Shown here: in pieces, positions 23,840-35,684 of the stretch
How the letters are laid out: each line of letters begins with the position of its first letter
How positions within the stretch are numbered: position 1 is the stretch's first letter
Assembly: GCF_030272615.1 (NCBI RefSeq)
Contig: NC_081415.1
Coordinates: 267,641,425-267,705,424 of the forward strand
Reading direction: 5' to 3'
Length of the DNA: 64,000 nucleotides
From: Cryptomeria japonica
Taxonomy: Eukaryota > Streptophyta > Pinopsida > Cupressales > Cupressaceae
Notes under the pieces: generated by a model
What the model saw: only the letters and a program-made list of their open reading frames with translations
Database searches by the model: none
What the model was told of the DNA's origin: nothing
Position numbers and translations under genes: made by a program

Positions 23840-25135
23840 ATTTAAATGAAAAACAAGGTAAGGAGAAAGAGAAAAATTCATTAGAAGGTAATAAAAAAAT
23901 CCCTAAGGTTATAACTCCTATTTCCAAATCAGACAAAGGGAAGGAGAAGGCTCTAAGGAAAAATCCATTCCCTCAAAAACAAGATTAAAAATCTCAAAAA
24001 GTAAGAAAGCTAAATTTGATGAGGGTTCTACAGTCGAGCAAGAGGAACAAGAACAAAAACTAGCTATTGTTGCAAAGAAAAGGAGATTAGAAAAATTCCC
24101 TCTTTCTATAAAACCTAGGAAGAAAACTCATATTTTTTACACTAAATCCCAACCAACATTACAAAGAAACAAGCTCTTGCTACCACTTATTATCCTATAA
24201 AAACCTCCTCCCGTTCCTTTTCAAATTAATGAACAAATACTATATGTTGAGTTTTATCTAATACTAGACAATGTAGAATGGATCCAATTAGTGGATTATG
24301 AAGGTATTCAGATGTAGGCGGTGTTTTCAGACTAAGCACATGGCTGAGAGTTGCCCAAAGAAGAAGAGATTTAGACAAGCGACTTGGTGGAAAGATGAAT
24401 CAATACCTTCTGATTCAGTGGGGAAAGAGGTGGATAAAGTGTCTGAGGTGGCTTCTAAATATTTTCCTTCTTTCTTTGCTCCTACTCTGCCTCCCCAAGC
24501 CTCTGGAGGCTTGACAGAAGGTGTAGGCCTAGAAGCTAAGATTTGTCAACAGGATTCTAGGATCAAGCTTCCAAACTCAGTCGAGGACAAATTTGAGGAT
24601 TTGTTAAAAAATAGTCAGGATGAGAGTTCTAAAATGATGAATATGACTGAGAATATTGCTAAAGTTAGTGGTGGACATGGAAATTCTATTGCTCCCTTAG
24701 GGGATCAACGATGAAACCTTGATAGCAAGTCTTGCTTCTCTTCTAAGGATATGCAGAGGTGACAGAAGAAAGCTGAAAGGCTAGAAGATGATTGGAAAAA
24801 TGTGAAGGGTAAAAAAGTTAAAAAGACAATGAAGGATGGAGGCTTTGACATGACTCTACATTCTTATTCAAAATGAAAGGCACCCATTAAATGATTTGCT
24901 AGTTTCTGGCTTTTTTGGTTGTCTTTATTATAGCTTTTGTTTTATTAGGTTGTGGGAGCCTTCTTTGAAAACCCATGTTTATGGTTATGGGAGCCTTTAA
25001 AACCCATGGTTGTTTGGTGACTTCTTTTTTCTATCTTTTGACAACTTCTTATTTTTGGGTTCCATATCCATTCAAAATCTATTTGTAAAGGGTTTCGAGT
25101 CCCTTGAAAACCTACTTTTCCTTTAATAAAAAACT
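23840..25135 (+). pseudogene. LINE ORF1-like CCHC protein remnant
   Basis: The plus-strand frame at 24298-24714 begins with FRCRRCFQTKHMAESC, a C-X2-C-X4-H-X4-C knuckle, followed by ATWWKDE. Just upstream, in another frame, is EWIQLVDYEGI, which in plant LINE ORF1 and DUF4283-type proteins runs straight into the knuckle. So one base has been gained or lost at about 24305. Lys/Glu-rich sequence precedes it (23880-24130). After the frame ends, 24840-25130 has the GTGGGAGCC...AAAACCCATG stretch that I associate with plant LINE inter-ORF sequence. Role in the family: RNA binding with the LINE reverse transcriptase. No ORF2 follows here; the LINE fragment at 57600 is not contiguous. Confidence 0.6.
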
Positions 25136-25696
25136 AGTAGAGCAGGAAAGAAAAATGGGAAACAAAAAACCACTCCGAAGGAGAAAAAGTAGTCTCATGA
25201 GTTGAAGAATAAGAAAGGAGGCATTAAGGGAAAGGCAATGACTAATCTATTCCTAGACACTGACTCTAAAATTAGCAATGGGGATATTTTTTGTTTAAAA
25301 GGAGGTCACCAAATGTTGAGGAAGGATAAGCCTCTTTTGATATGAATATGGAGTCATTCACAGACTTATCCTAGATTGGTGAGAAGAAAGAGGTGTAAAA
25401 GTGTCAATGGAGATGCCATGATCCATAGAAGAGCATGAAGTAATAATAGAAGAAATAGAAGAGTAGAATGTGGTAGAATAAATAGAGGATGTAATAGGGT
25501 AGATGAAGGATTAAAGAAATTAAGGTGCATGATGTGAAGGAGCAAGAGATACAATAAATTAAGTCACTTGAGGATACTAACTTGATAGGTTGGGGAGATG
25601 GCCGCTAAAGAGACAATGGATGTAATTGAGACAATTTTGAGTCGATACTTGATGTAGGCAATTGAGTTAGTGGTGGAAACTCAGGCTAATATCTAG

Positions 25697-26650
25697 ATGC
25701 CTCATATCACATGTACATTATCTTGGCCTTCTGTTGCATTGAAATTATGGAAAAATGTTAAACAATTGCAACTACATGAGAAGGAATTGATGAAAGAAAA
25801 ATATCAGTTGCAAGAAGCAATGAAAAATAAGTTACATGAGAAAGTGACTAAGGTTGCAAAACTGAGAGGTAATTTGGATACCATGGTTGCCATGATCCCT
25901 TAAATAATCAACTACAAACCACCAAAAAGGGTATATACATTATTACTTAGAAATAACTTTCTTAATTTTCAGTTTATGCATTTTTATAAAGATTTGCCTT
26001 CTTCTTTTGTTTCTCTGAGAGAATTATTGCATCTTTTTTTAGTCTTCCACCCTAAAATTACAAAACACATTATGTGAGTTTTATTTGCATAATATTGTTG
26101 TGCCAGACAACACCAATTGGAATCTCCTCATATATGTTGGGGACATTCAACTAAGAGCCTTTTATTCCTATATGAAGCATGAGAAAAATGGGGGAAGGTG
26201 GATGGTTACTTATATAGAATTTGGAAGAACAACAACCTTGTCTCTTAGGGAAGAATCTAATGATGTCAATACTATCTTGAATTACTGGGTGTTACTCACC
26301 AGTAGACTTGTTGTTCAACAATAGATATTAGAAACTAGAGAATAACTTTATGTGATATATGAATTCATGATTCATGTATTGGGTAGGACATATTGGAATT
26401 TTTTATATTATTTTGGAAGGAACTCACATATGAGTTAAAGAAGAAAGAGCCCCATTCCTTATACAATTATCATGCAACCATATGGAGAGCTAGGAAATAC
26501 ATGGATATAGCTAGAGAAAAAAAAATGAAGTGGATGTCGCTACTTTTTCAGCCTCCAATGCTTTTGTGGCATGCACTAGACTGGTGGGGGATTGAGTTGT
26601 ACATTGAAGATGAAGAAGAACCAAGATGGCATTGGATTACATGATCTAAT
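25697..26650 (+). pseudogene. unrecognised element-type coding remnant
   Basis: Three short plus-strand frames in series: 25697-25903 (68 codons, helical, Lys/Glu-rich), 26085-26324 (79 codons, with DNTNWNLLIYVGDIQLRAFY) and 26393-26644 (83 codons, Trp-rich near its end). They may be one broken protein. I recognise no domain. The position just before a purine tract and a TGATAGG terminus (26769-26782) suggests the 3' part of a Gypsy-type element. Low certainty. Confidence 0.35.
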
Positions 26651-26768
26651 GGACTCTATTGGAATCCATGAGCACAAAATTTGGGTGTTACTATTCATTT
26701 ATACTTTAGGGAAATGGCTCTTGCACAAAATTAGTTACCGTGTCTTGCTTTGAGATAAGCACAAAGCT

Positions 26769-26781
26769 AAGTTGGGGGAAA
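26769..26781 (+). other. candidate polypurine tract before an LTR start
   Basis: AAGTTGGGGGAAA followed by TGATAGGTCC. Plant Athila/Tat Gypsy elements often show AAGTTGGGGG before a TGATA-type LTR (memory). The LTR-like sequence to about 27170 contains a direct repeat (GATACATATATATGCTTAT at 26941, GATACATACATATGCTTAT at 27012). Confidence 0.45.
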
Positions 26782-27189
26782 TGATAGGTCCTTGTTTTGT
26801 TCACTTTTAATAAGCTACATCATAGACTTTAATTAAGTTTTATGGTGTAAACACTACAAACTTTAGTCATAGTTTGACTTATCATACCATTAAGTCTTCA
26901 TATGAGTACTTTAAATATGACTATTTAATTAATGTAAATATGATACATATATATGCTTATATTTGTGTATGTTTTTTTTATCAAGGATAAAAAACATATA
27001 ACAACCATATATGATACATACATATGCTTATAATTGTGTATGTTATGGATGATAATAGATGGTTTTACAATGTTTTATGTACTAACTTGATGTGCAACAC
27101 TTCATTTAGATCAAAACCAATTATTCCTATAGCCACACATTGTGTGAGTTCCTACAGACAAGGGTAGAATCAAATTTGAACTATTGAAC

Positions 27190-27900
27190 ACACCTTAGGA
27201 CTGAGAGGGGGGGTGAATCAATTCAGACCTTAAAATTTTAATCTTAGACTTCATCTTTCCATAACATGATAAAATTATATTTCCCTTTATCAACAATAAT
27301 AAAGCATAAAGAAAAACACAATGCACAAGAGAACACAAGATTTATGTGGAAAACCCGAAAAGGGAAAAACCACAACGAGAGTCAAACAAAAATATATGAA
27401 ATGATTATAAATTTATTTTAGGCTCACATATAAGGAAGCACATTGCCACCTAAAATAATTGCAAGCTAATATGTACTATCTTAGGGCAAGGTACACAAGG
27501 ACTTGTAGGCTAAAGCTTATTGCTCTAGGGAAAGATACGAAAGGACTTGTAGGCTAAAGCTCACTACTCCAGGGAAATATACAAAGACTTGCTGATTGAA
27601 TATCACTTCTCCATGGCAAGATACAATATCACAACATTTTAATTGATATGATAAAGTCTTCTCCAAATATGAAGCTACACTTGAACCTTTGTCACAAGTA
27701 GCCAAATGCAACAACAATCACCACCATACTATCATTGTCTTCGCATAACACAACTCTTCAAGTGATATGATTATGAAAGAAAATTTACACACATTTTGAT
27801 TTAATTACTCACATCACACCAACCACACATCATAAATCCAAATTTATCATCTATAAATACCATCTTCTTCATCACAAACAACAATCAGGTCGACCAAAAC
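27190..27900 (-). repeat. LTR remnant of the same lineage as copies 1-4
   Basis: GAGAGGGGGGGTGAATC at 27200-27216, and then the TGTGGAAAACCC...GGGAAAAACCACAA block at 27337-27374. Both are hallmarks seen at the same spacing in the LTRs at 3839, 13209, 15100, 21716 and, inverted, 41230 and 47615. No partner LTR or interior is found, and the outer end is not definable. Confidence 0.55.
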
Positions 27901-30900
27901 AAAGGATAAGCATAGGTCCTATTAAGCCAACCACTAAACAAAATTGTGGTGAATGTTGTCCAATCTAGGATATATATGGGACCTAAAAAATCATATCACA
28001 CTTCTCAAAGTAGCTCCAAATAATATATATGCTCACACACATCATCCAAGGATGACAACAAGGTAATGTGTAGATCAACAATGTAGCACACAACCGGTCA
28101 CCCCAAAAAACATAGCATCCAAATGAATAAACTCAATATGGATCCCCACACACCAAAGGTAGGACCCAAACACAACTTAACACATTCTCTAAAGTCACCA
28201 ACTATTGTTATGATCATAGCACAAGATAGAAACAAAACTATGTCAACCAAAAAAAATCAATTACATAGAAGGAAAACATTTGACACAATGTAGCACCAAC
28301 TAGAACATTCACACCATGTGAGGCACATAAGGACATTCTGAAAATATACAACATCATTCCCAAATAATTATTTTTTATTGTTAAATCTATACATGCTAGT
28401 ACAATAGAAATAAATACATAACACTTCATTGTTAGAATGTTAGGAAACACAATCTTGAATAGAAAATCCATAAATATTATTGTTGAACACTTCAACACTT
28501 GAATCTATAATTGTGACAACACACAAAGACCAAAAGCATTTCCTCCAAGTTGTAGCACTTGAAACACTAATGGGAAAAACACAGAGCATCTTTTAGATCA
28601 ATCAAATCTACTTCTCATAGACATCTAGACTGTTAGCAGACAACTATCACTAGCTATATTAGCTGCAACATCAGGAACCTAAAAGATAACAATGCAATTT
28701 CCATAGATCATAAACATCATGTCCAAATACACAAGATCAAACTCTGAAATGTGGAGGAATGAAGAGCATTCTTATAGCTAGACTTTAAACACTCTTTCTT
28801 GCATATCATAATTCCCCATACAAAAAATATTCTAGAGACAATATCAACCTCAATAGTAGTGTCAGGGCCAAGGGAGGAACATCCAATTCATCACTAGCAT
28901 TATTAACATATCAATACCTCAAACTGAATGTAAACATTAGACACCAAGAAAAATGGACATTCACAACCCAAAGCAATTGCAATCAATAATAACTATCTGC
29001 TCAACCCAATACAAAGCATATCCAACATCCCAATACAAGGTGCATGTTGATAATAAATGACAATAATTCCAATACTCTCTTTATTGACATCAACAACAAC
29101 ACACCAACAACAATGACCTTATAACAAATACTCAACATAAAGAACACGTCATCAAGGACAACACATATTGTTAAGCATCAGGTTGACATAAATGATAACA
29201 CATATTGCCAACATGAACTTGTCAAAAGAAGTTCCAAATGTGTCAAGCCATTCGGGAGTCATGCATGTGGACCTCTTCCACAATGTTCATAACCACTTGA
29301 GGGCATGCTATTTATTAATCCATTGCAATTATTTGAGTGAGCATTTTCGTCTTGAAGCTGGAATGAATTTTAGTCCTAATAGGACTCTTCATCAATTTAT
29401 GTTTCCTTTATCTTTTTAATAAATCTCTCCCTAGGACTGGGGATTGAGTAGTAGTTAGTTAGAGGAATAAGTTATAGGTGTGAATGTATAAATAAGTCCT
29501 AGAATAACCTAAAAAGGTTAATGACACTATGCTTATTATAGTATCTTTGTTTTGAAAGCAAGGCATGTGAGCTTGTAATGAACGAAATACAATACATTTC
29601 TAAACTAATGTTGTGATTTCATAATTTAATAGTGAGTATTTATTGAAGGGGGCCCACTTGAGGTAAAACTACTCTTATTTTAGTTTAGTTTACTTAATTC
29701 CATTTCATGCATCTAATTTAGATAGATCTTTTGAATTCAAATTAGTTAATGTTTCTATCATTCATTCTATTTTCCTATAGTAATTATTAGGCAAATCAGT
29801 TTGGATAGTGTAAGTAATAGCTAATGGATATCTTTCTTTATTTAATCTATATTGAAATTTCTTTAGTAGAATGTTTTTCTTTCATTGTACCTTCTATTTC
29901 TTTGATATTTCTTAACCAATTGTAGTCATTTTTAGTAGTTGTGTTCCTACATTTTCCTTTATCATAGTTTTTGTTGTCAGCATAAGATAACAACCTAGGA
30001 CAAGTTCATAATGAAAAGATAGTGTTAACCTATTTCAAGTTACACTACCCCCTAGTTTGACAAGTAAATGTATACTTTGAACCAATTACTCGGAATGGAT
30101 AGATATCCTTGAGTTGTGAAGACTTGTGTTTACTCTCGAATCTCAATTGAAATTATAACGATTGACACTCTAGTTTGAGAGAATTTTATACATGGATACC
30201 TATCATTTCCTCATATTTAGGAATAATCATCTTAAATACATTACTCCCTAAGTTGTAGTCAAGGTGAGATGTTAGTGTAAATAGATTCATCGTCAAACTA
30301 GTTAGCTAATCACCTTTATAGCTAGTGACCTATTCACACTTAGCTTAAGTTTAATTGGGATATTTTAGAGTTTTGTCTCACCTCATGTGGTTGAGACACA
30401 TGTAATTATCACTTGAGACACCTAATGGAGTCATACTTGACACTTTCTCACACACTTATCATGTGAGCTCACAATTCTTGCACATTTGGAGGGATAGTCA
30501 AACTTTCACCCCTACTTATTCACCTCCTCATTCTTACTTATATTTGCTAAGTTGATCATTTTATTTAATATTATTAATTTGTATATGATAGACATGTGAT
30601 TATTCTCATATTTTTTCTCTCGTGGAAGGTTATCAATTCATGCTTTCTAATGTTGACTAATTTCGAACAAGGCTCATTTTTATACTTTCAACTACATGGT
30701 TATGATGTTTCTCATCTTGCACATTTCTTGTTTGTGGAAAGTTTCGTGTTTGCAAGTAGATCCTAGTTTTTCCAACATGGTGCCAAATATTTCTTGCAAA
30801 ATATCTCTCTTTCTCTCTTGAATCTATGAGGGTCATGGACATCAGGCTTCAAATGATATATGTAGAGTGAAACGAATCTCATGGTTGCACTTAGGAGGAC

Positions 30901-33900
30901 TAGGAAATAAATTTTCATAAATAACACTTGCATTTTTTTAGATTTTTGGGGTCATCCATGGTGGGTTCTTACAATCGTATGACATCCATACAAATTGCAT
31001 AAAATTAGCATCACCATGTCTCTACATGTGTGCTAGTCAACTCAACCTCTATGTAGGCTTTTTTTATAAGAAATATTTTTTAACAAAAAAAATGTTTCTT
31101 CAAGGCACAATCTTGTGTAGGGATGACATCACCTTATGTAGGTCTAATGCCTACAAACCCGCCATGCAAGGAATATTACTTCATTTCCTACCACCAAAAT
31201 AATATCTCATTTGGTGGACAAAATATTTTGTTTCATTACACAAATCATCATAGATGAGATCAATAGTTGTCTGTCACATTGCTGGAAGAATATTCTACAA
31301 ATATTTCATTTGTAGGGAATAATTTATACTTATACCCACTGATGTTATCATGACATCACATTGATATCAACATCTTTCTCATCCACTTTGGCCCCCTTCA
31401 TTGTTGATGAGTTTTAAATTTTGCCTCAACTTTAGGAGGTTATTTCTTATAACACATATGTATCTTTCAGTGAACTTTTTTCACTCTGCATATTTTTTGT
31501 CCTCTATCTTGTGGTATAATTTATTTTTCATAATGTTGTAAAACTTTTTTTTTAATTTTCTAATTTTCAAAAGACACCCTACATAATCCCAATTTTTAGA
31601 ACTTTGAGAGGCTCATTTGGGCTCATATAAACATCTATTTCTTGATCTTCATATAGTGTTGAAATTAGTTTTTCATGACAATATTACACAATATCAAATT
31701 TTGAATATACCTCTTTCGAGGACTTGTACATTAATTCACTTTTGTAAATCCACTAAAATAAAGTGTCATATCATTGTATATTTTTAGGGGGGTTCATGTT
31801 TTCAATAATGGGGGTTTTATTTTTAGTTTCTGACATTTTGTTGAGGTTTGAAAGAATTTTTTATATATGTCTTCTTTTTCCCATTTATGACATAAAACGT
31901 GTAAGAACTCAACTCACAAAAAATAATTTTGTAAATGCACTCGTATAAAGTGCCACAAAATTGAATAGATGTTCCTTAGGGAGGGAATGTTGTACATCTA
32001 TTGGCCTAATGTTGGTTCTACATTCTTGTGCACATCATTGTGCCCAATTTCAGTTGGTTTTCCATTATCACTTCCTCATCAACATAAGTTGGTAACCATG
32101 ACATGGTTATGCTAATGCTTCCTTATTTTAGTGGAGCAATGGAGAAACCTTAGTGGATCTTTATAGAATTCACAAATTTATAGGGGTTCACATAGACATA
32201 GTATTTTTATCTCTCATATGGGGGATTATTTTGAAGGATCATATTTGTGAGAGTCTAGTACTTATATTGAACACTAGACACTTTTTACTACTGTACTATA
32301 GGTCATTTGTGCTTAGTGTTATCATTTTTCCATTTCAAACTTAATGATTATTGTCTAAATTGGTAAAATGGTGGTAATTTGGTCTTGTAATGTTTATTTA
32401 AGTTATTTGTTTTAATTTCTTTAAGTCCTTAAGGTTTGGCATCCACTTTGGTTTTTATTAAATTTCTTAGGTTGCTCTCTTTCTTGATGGAGATCATGAA
32501 TATGGTGGTAAGGTTTTAAAATACCACATTGAATTTTAGAGGGATTTTTTGTTGAAACAACCTTTGTTGCGCTCATCACTCATGAATGAATTGGGTTTAG
32601 TGGGTGAGTTATCTAACTTGATTTATCTCATTCATCAAAGATTGAATCTTCACACACTAGAACCTTAGGTTTTTAGAGATTTGGTTTGTATTTGAGAACA
32701 TGAGGCTATAATTACAGCTACATATTTTATGAGGACTCAAGCTTTGGTTTATAGTTGAGAACATGAGGCTACAATGGTAGCTAGGACTTGAATAAATTCT
32801 TTAACAAGAGAATTGAGAAACTTCAAGTTTGTAAGGAAGGATGAAGGAGTCTTAAAAGTGTTGTTTCAGTCATACATTGTCATGCACATGGAAAAGGAAG
32901 GTTATGCTAGGTTTGAGACTCCAATATTATCTTATAAAACCTTCACATTGTAAAAAATGAATGATGGTTTCTCTCGCGACACATAGCAGTTGAATGCTTA
33001 ATTTATATTTTCTTTTCTATTGAGATTTCCATGGAGTTAGTAAGTAAAATTATAGTTGAAGGCTCATATGCATAAGGGTATAGATTCACAAGAGTGATAG
33101 CCACAACCCTTGTGGAAAGAACAATGAATAATCTTGGCAAGAAGATGGCAGTGCTATGAAATTTGAATGAGACAATGTTGGAGTATAATGACATGCTAGT
33201 GTTAGTGACATATATTAGGGAGACCTAAGGTCATAGATAGAATTATGGATACAAGAACATTGAATATTGTATAGGGAAAATGCATGAAAAATAACAAATG
33301 ATAAGCATATTGTACAAAGAAATGGAGAGGTTCTTAAAAGATAACAACATTTGAAAGATTTAATAGAAAAATCTTAGCACTTAGGTAATTTATAATATAT
33401 ATGGACAAAGATCTTTACATTGACAAGTTAATATAGAAGCATGTATCAAACTGCCATGCTACAATCCAAGAAAAAAATGATGGATAATAGTCTTAAAATG
33501 GAGGAAAAGATATTTAAATGTTATGAGAATTGTCTAACAAAATACTATGAACAATACATGATTCTGAATATATTTCCTTTCATCACAATAAGGGTCATGG
33601 TTAGAAGGTCAATGAACTTGGTGGACATATAATTCCCCAAAACATAATTTTAAAAATGCATACCTATAAGTGGTCATTAGGATATCACTACAAAATAGGC
33701 CATAGGACCTATAAAGACCAAAAGGCATGATTGGACAATTCTATAAAGAGTTCTTAAAGAAAAAAGGGTAGAGGTCTGGAAAAGGAAGTGAGAGGAAATG
33801 AGAGATACCTACAGTCATGTGAGTGTGATGATATCAAAATGTATGGCAACAATATAAATTCCTTAGGTTTTCATGGGTACTTTGACAAGGGTTGTTGGGT

Positions 33901-34018
33901 GAGGAGAAATGAGGACAAGTCGAGGTCTAGTAGGTTTCCTAAGGATGAAGATAGAGGTCTAAAATATTTACTTGCAAAAAACACTATGATAGATAAAGGT
34001 CATACCGAATGAAAATAA
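27901..34018. other. gene-free AT-rich stretch with old element debris
   Basis: No frame here gives a recognisable protein. 29440-29640 looks like a copia LTR fragment with a TATA-like TATAAATA at 29487-29494 and downstream AATAC/ATACA runs. 33788-34012 contains GFHGYFDKGCW, which could be the tail of a decayed zinc knuckle, but the first cysteines are missing. Otherwise I see nothing. Confidence 0.5.
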
Positions 34019-34044
34019 AACTAATACATTTGGCCTCAAATTTT
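34019..34044 (+). repeat. left terminal inverted repeat of the CACTA candidate
   Basis: AACTAATACATTTGGCCTCA and six further bases, matching the inverted right end at 56308-56333. Subterminal motifs follow at once: GTCGAAATTTCGATG near 34116 and CAGAATTCCGAC near 34158. Confidence 0.6.
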
Positions 34045-34618
34045 GATGGAGGTTTTCGACAAACAAGATATTTTGTGATCAAATTTGATTTTTAAAAAAA
34101 AAAATGCCTGACAATGTCGAAATTTCGATGACGTTTTCCTACGAAGCCTGTGTCAGTCAGAATTCCGACAACTAGAGGCATTATTAAAAAGAAAAGAAAA
34201 GTGCAGTTTCATTTGAAAACCATGCGCGGCGGATTGAATTAACTCTCGACTTCCTCTGCATCTGCCAATTACTTTGTTTCTTTTGCCTCTTCCTCTGCCT
34301 CTGCCTCTGCAAATTGGGTTCGATGTTTCCTTTTTCTCTTCCTCTACCTCCACCTTTGCAAATTGGGTTTTCTAGCAAGTGAAAATGAAGGATTGATTCT
34401 GTAGTTTGGAGAGTATCGAACTATTGGAGATGACAAAATTACTGTAGATTTTTGCATGGCGTTAAATTCCCGTGGAGTTGCAGGTTGTGTGTTTGAATCA
34501 TGTAAAGTTGGTTGCAGACAAGTTCATTTTAGAGTGCGTGTCTCATAAATTTGAGCTTGTCATCCTACCGATATGTTCTCATTTATTTGTTTTTCTTTAC
34601 TTTCCTAATGTTGTAGTT

Positions 34619-34902
34619 CCTAGTTATTGAAAAGTCTTCCAATTATCGATTATGTTAGATAAAGGCTAAAAGTATTGTATAAAAATTAAAAAATAAGTAA
34701 ACCCTATTTACTATACCAGAATCAATTTGCTTGCTTGCTTGTAAATGACTGTTTTCCATCCCTAGTTATTGAAAAGTCTTCCAATTATTGATTATGTTAG
34801 ATAAAGGCTAAAAGTATTGTATAAAAATTAAAAAATAAGTAAACCCTATTTACTATACCAGAATCAATCTACTTGCTTGCTTGTAAATGAATGTTTTCCA
34901 TT
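34619..34902. repeat. 142-bp tandem duplication
   Basis: 34619-34760 is repeated at 34761-34902 with only a few differences (for example TTATCG/TTATTG), followed by a third short piece (TTGCTTGCTTGTAAATGAATG). Much less diverged than anything nearby, so recent. Confidence 0.9.
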
Positions 34903-35684
34903 TGCTTGCTTGTAAATGAATGTTTATAAAGTAGTGATTGTATGAATTAGAAATATGATTCCTTAAAGAAACTTGCTTTGGAAATACTTGATTCAAATAT
35001 ATAAAATCAATAAAAGACCAGTGCCTTGATTCCTTACTAGTTTCATATCATTTCAAATGAAAAATCCTACGTTTAACCTTAGAGACAGTTTTAATAACTT
35101 GTTAATGTAACAAGACCATCATCTCAAAGGCTTCCATATGAATTGAAATTAAAATGTGACATCTAGTTAATCTTACTAAATTTAAGTTTACTTTGAAAGA
35201 CCAATAAGACAATTTGAAGTTTGCCAACCAATCCTTCAAACTGAAAATCAATCTTAATTACAACAACATAAGATTGCACAATGAAACACTCTATGTAAAT
35301 AGATTTATCCAAGGAACTGGTCAATCCATTGAAAAGATAGATACCATCATGAATGAGAAACACTTGAATCTTTATATTGAAAATAAAACACTTAAACTAG
35401 TTGATTTCTATGCATATCCTCCATTAACTTGGTACTTCCAGACAACGAGTTCATAAGAAAATGCATAGAGATTGTCTTGATAAAAAAAATATAAACTTGT
35501 GATATCCGTCTCTCCTAAAATATCCTCCACATATAGATGAGGATTCGGTTTGAAAAATGAAAAGGCAACCCTTTCATTAAACTAAAATTAACAAAAAACT
35601 AACTAGAAACTAACTACCTAAAAACTGCCCCAACAAACTAAAACTATAAAAAACAAAGTCACATCTTTAAACATCTTTTGATAT

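Noticed and set aside
32400-33650. Possible copia gag or pol remnant
   Set aside because: Short coding-like pieces, but no zinc knuckle, GAG-pre-integrase, integrase or reverse transcriptase motif could be read.
33686-33702. CACTACAAAATAGGCC as a CACTA terminus
   Set aside because: No matching inverted end or subterminal array found for it; the 34019/56333 pair matches much better.
34153-34378. Arg/Gly-rich minus-strand frames
   Set aside because: Translation of a CCTCTGCCTCTGC-type pyrimidine simple repeat near the CACTA left end.
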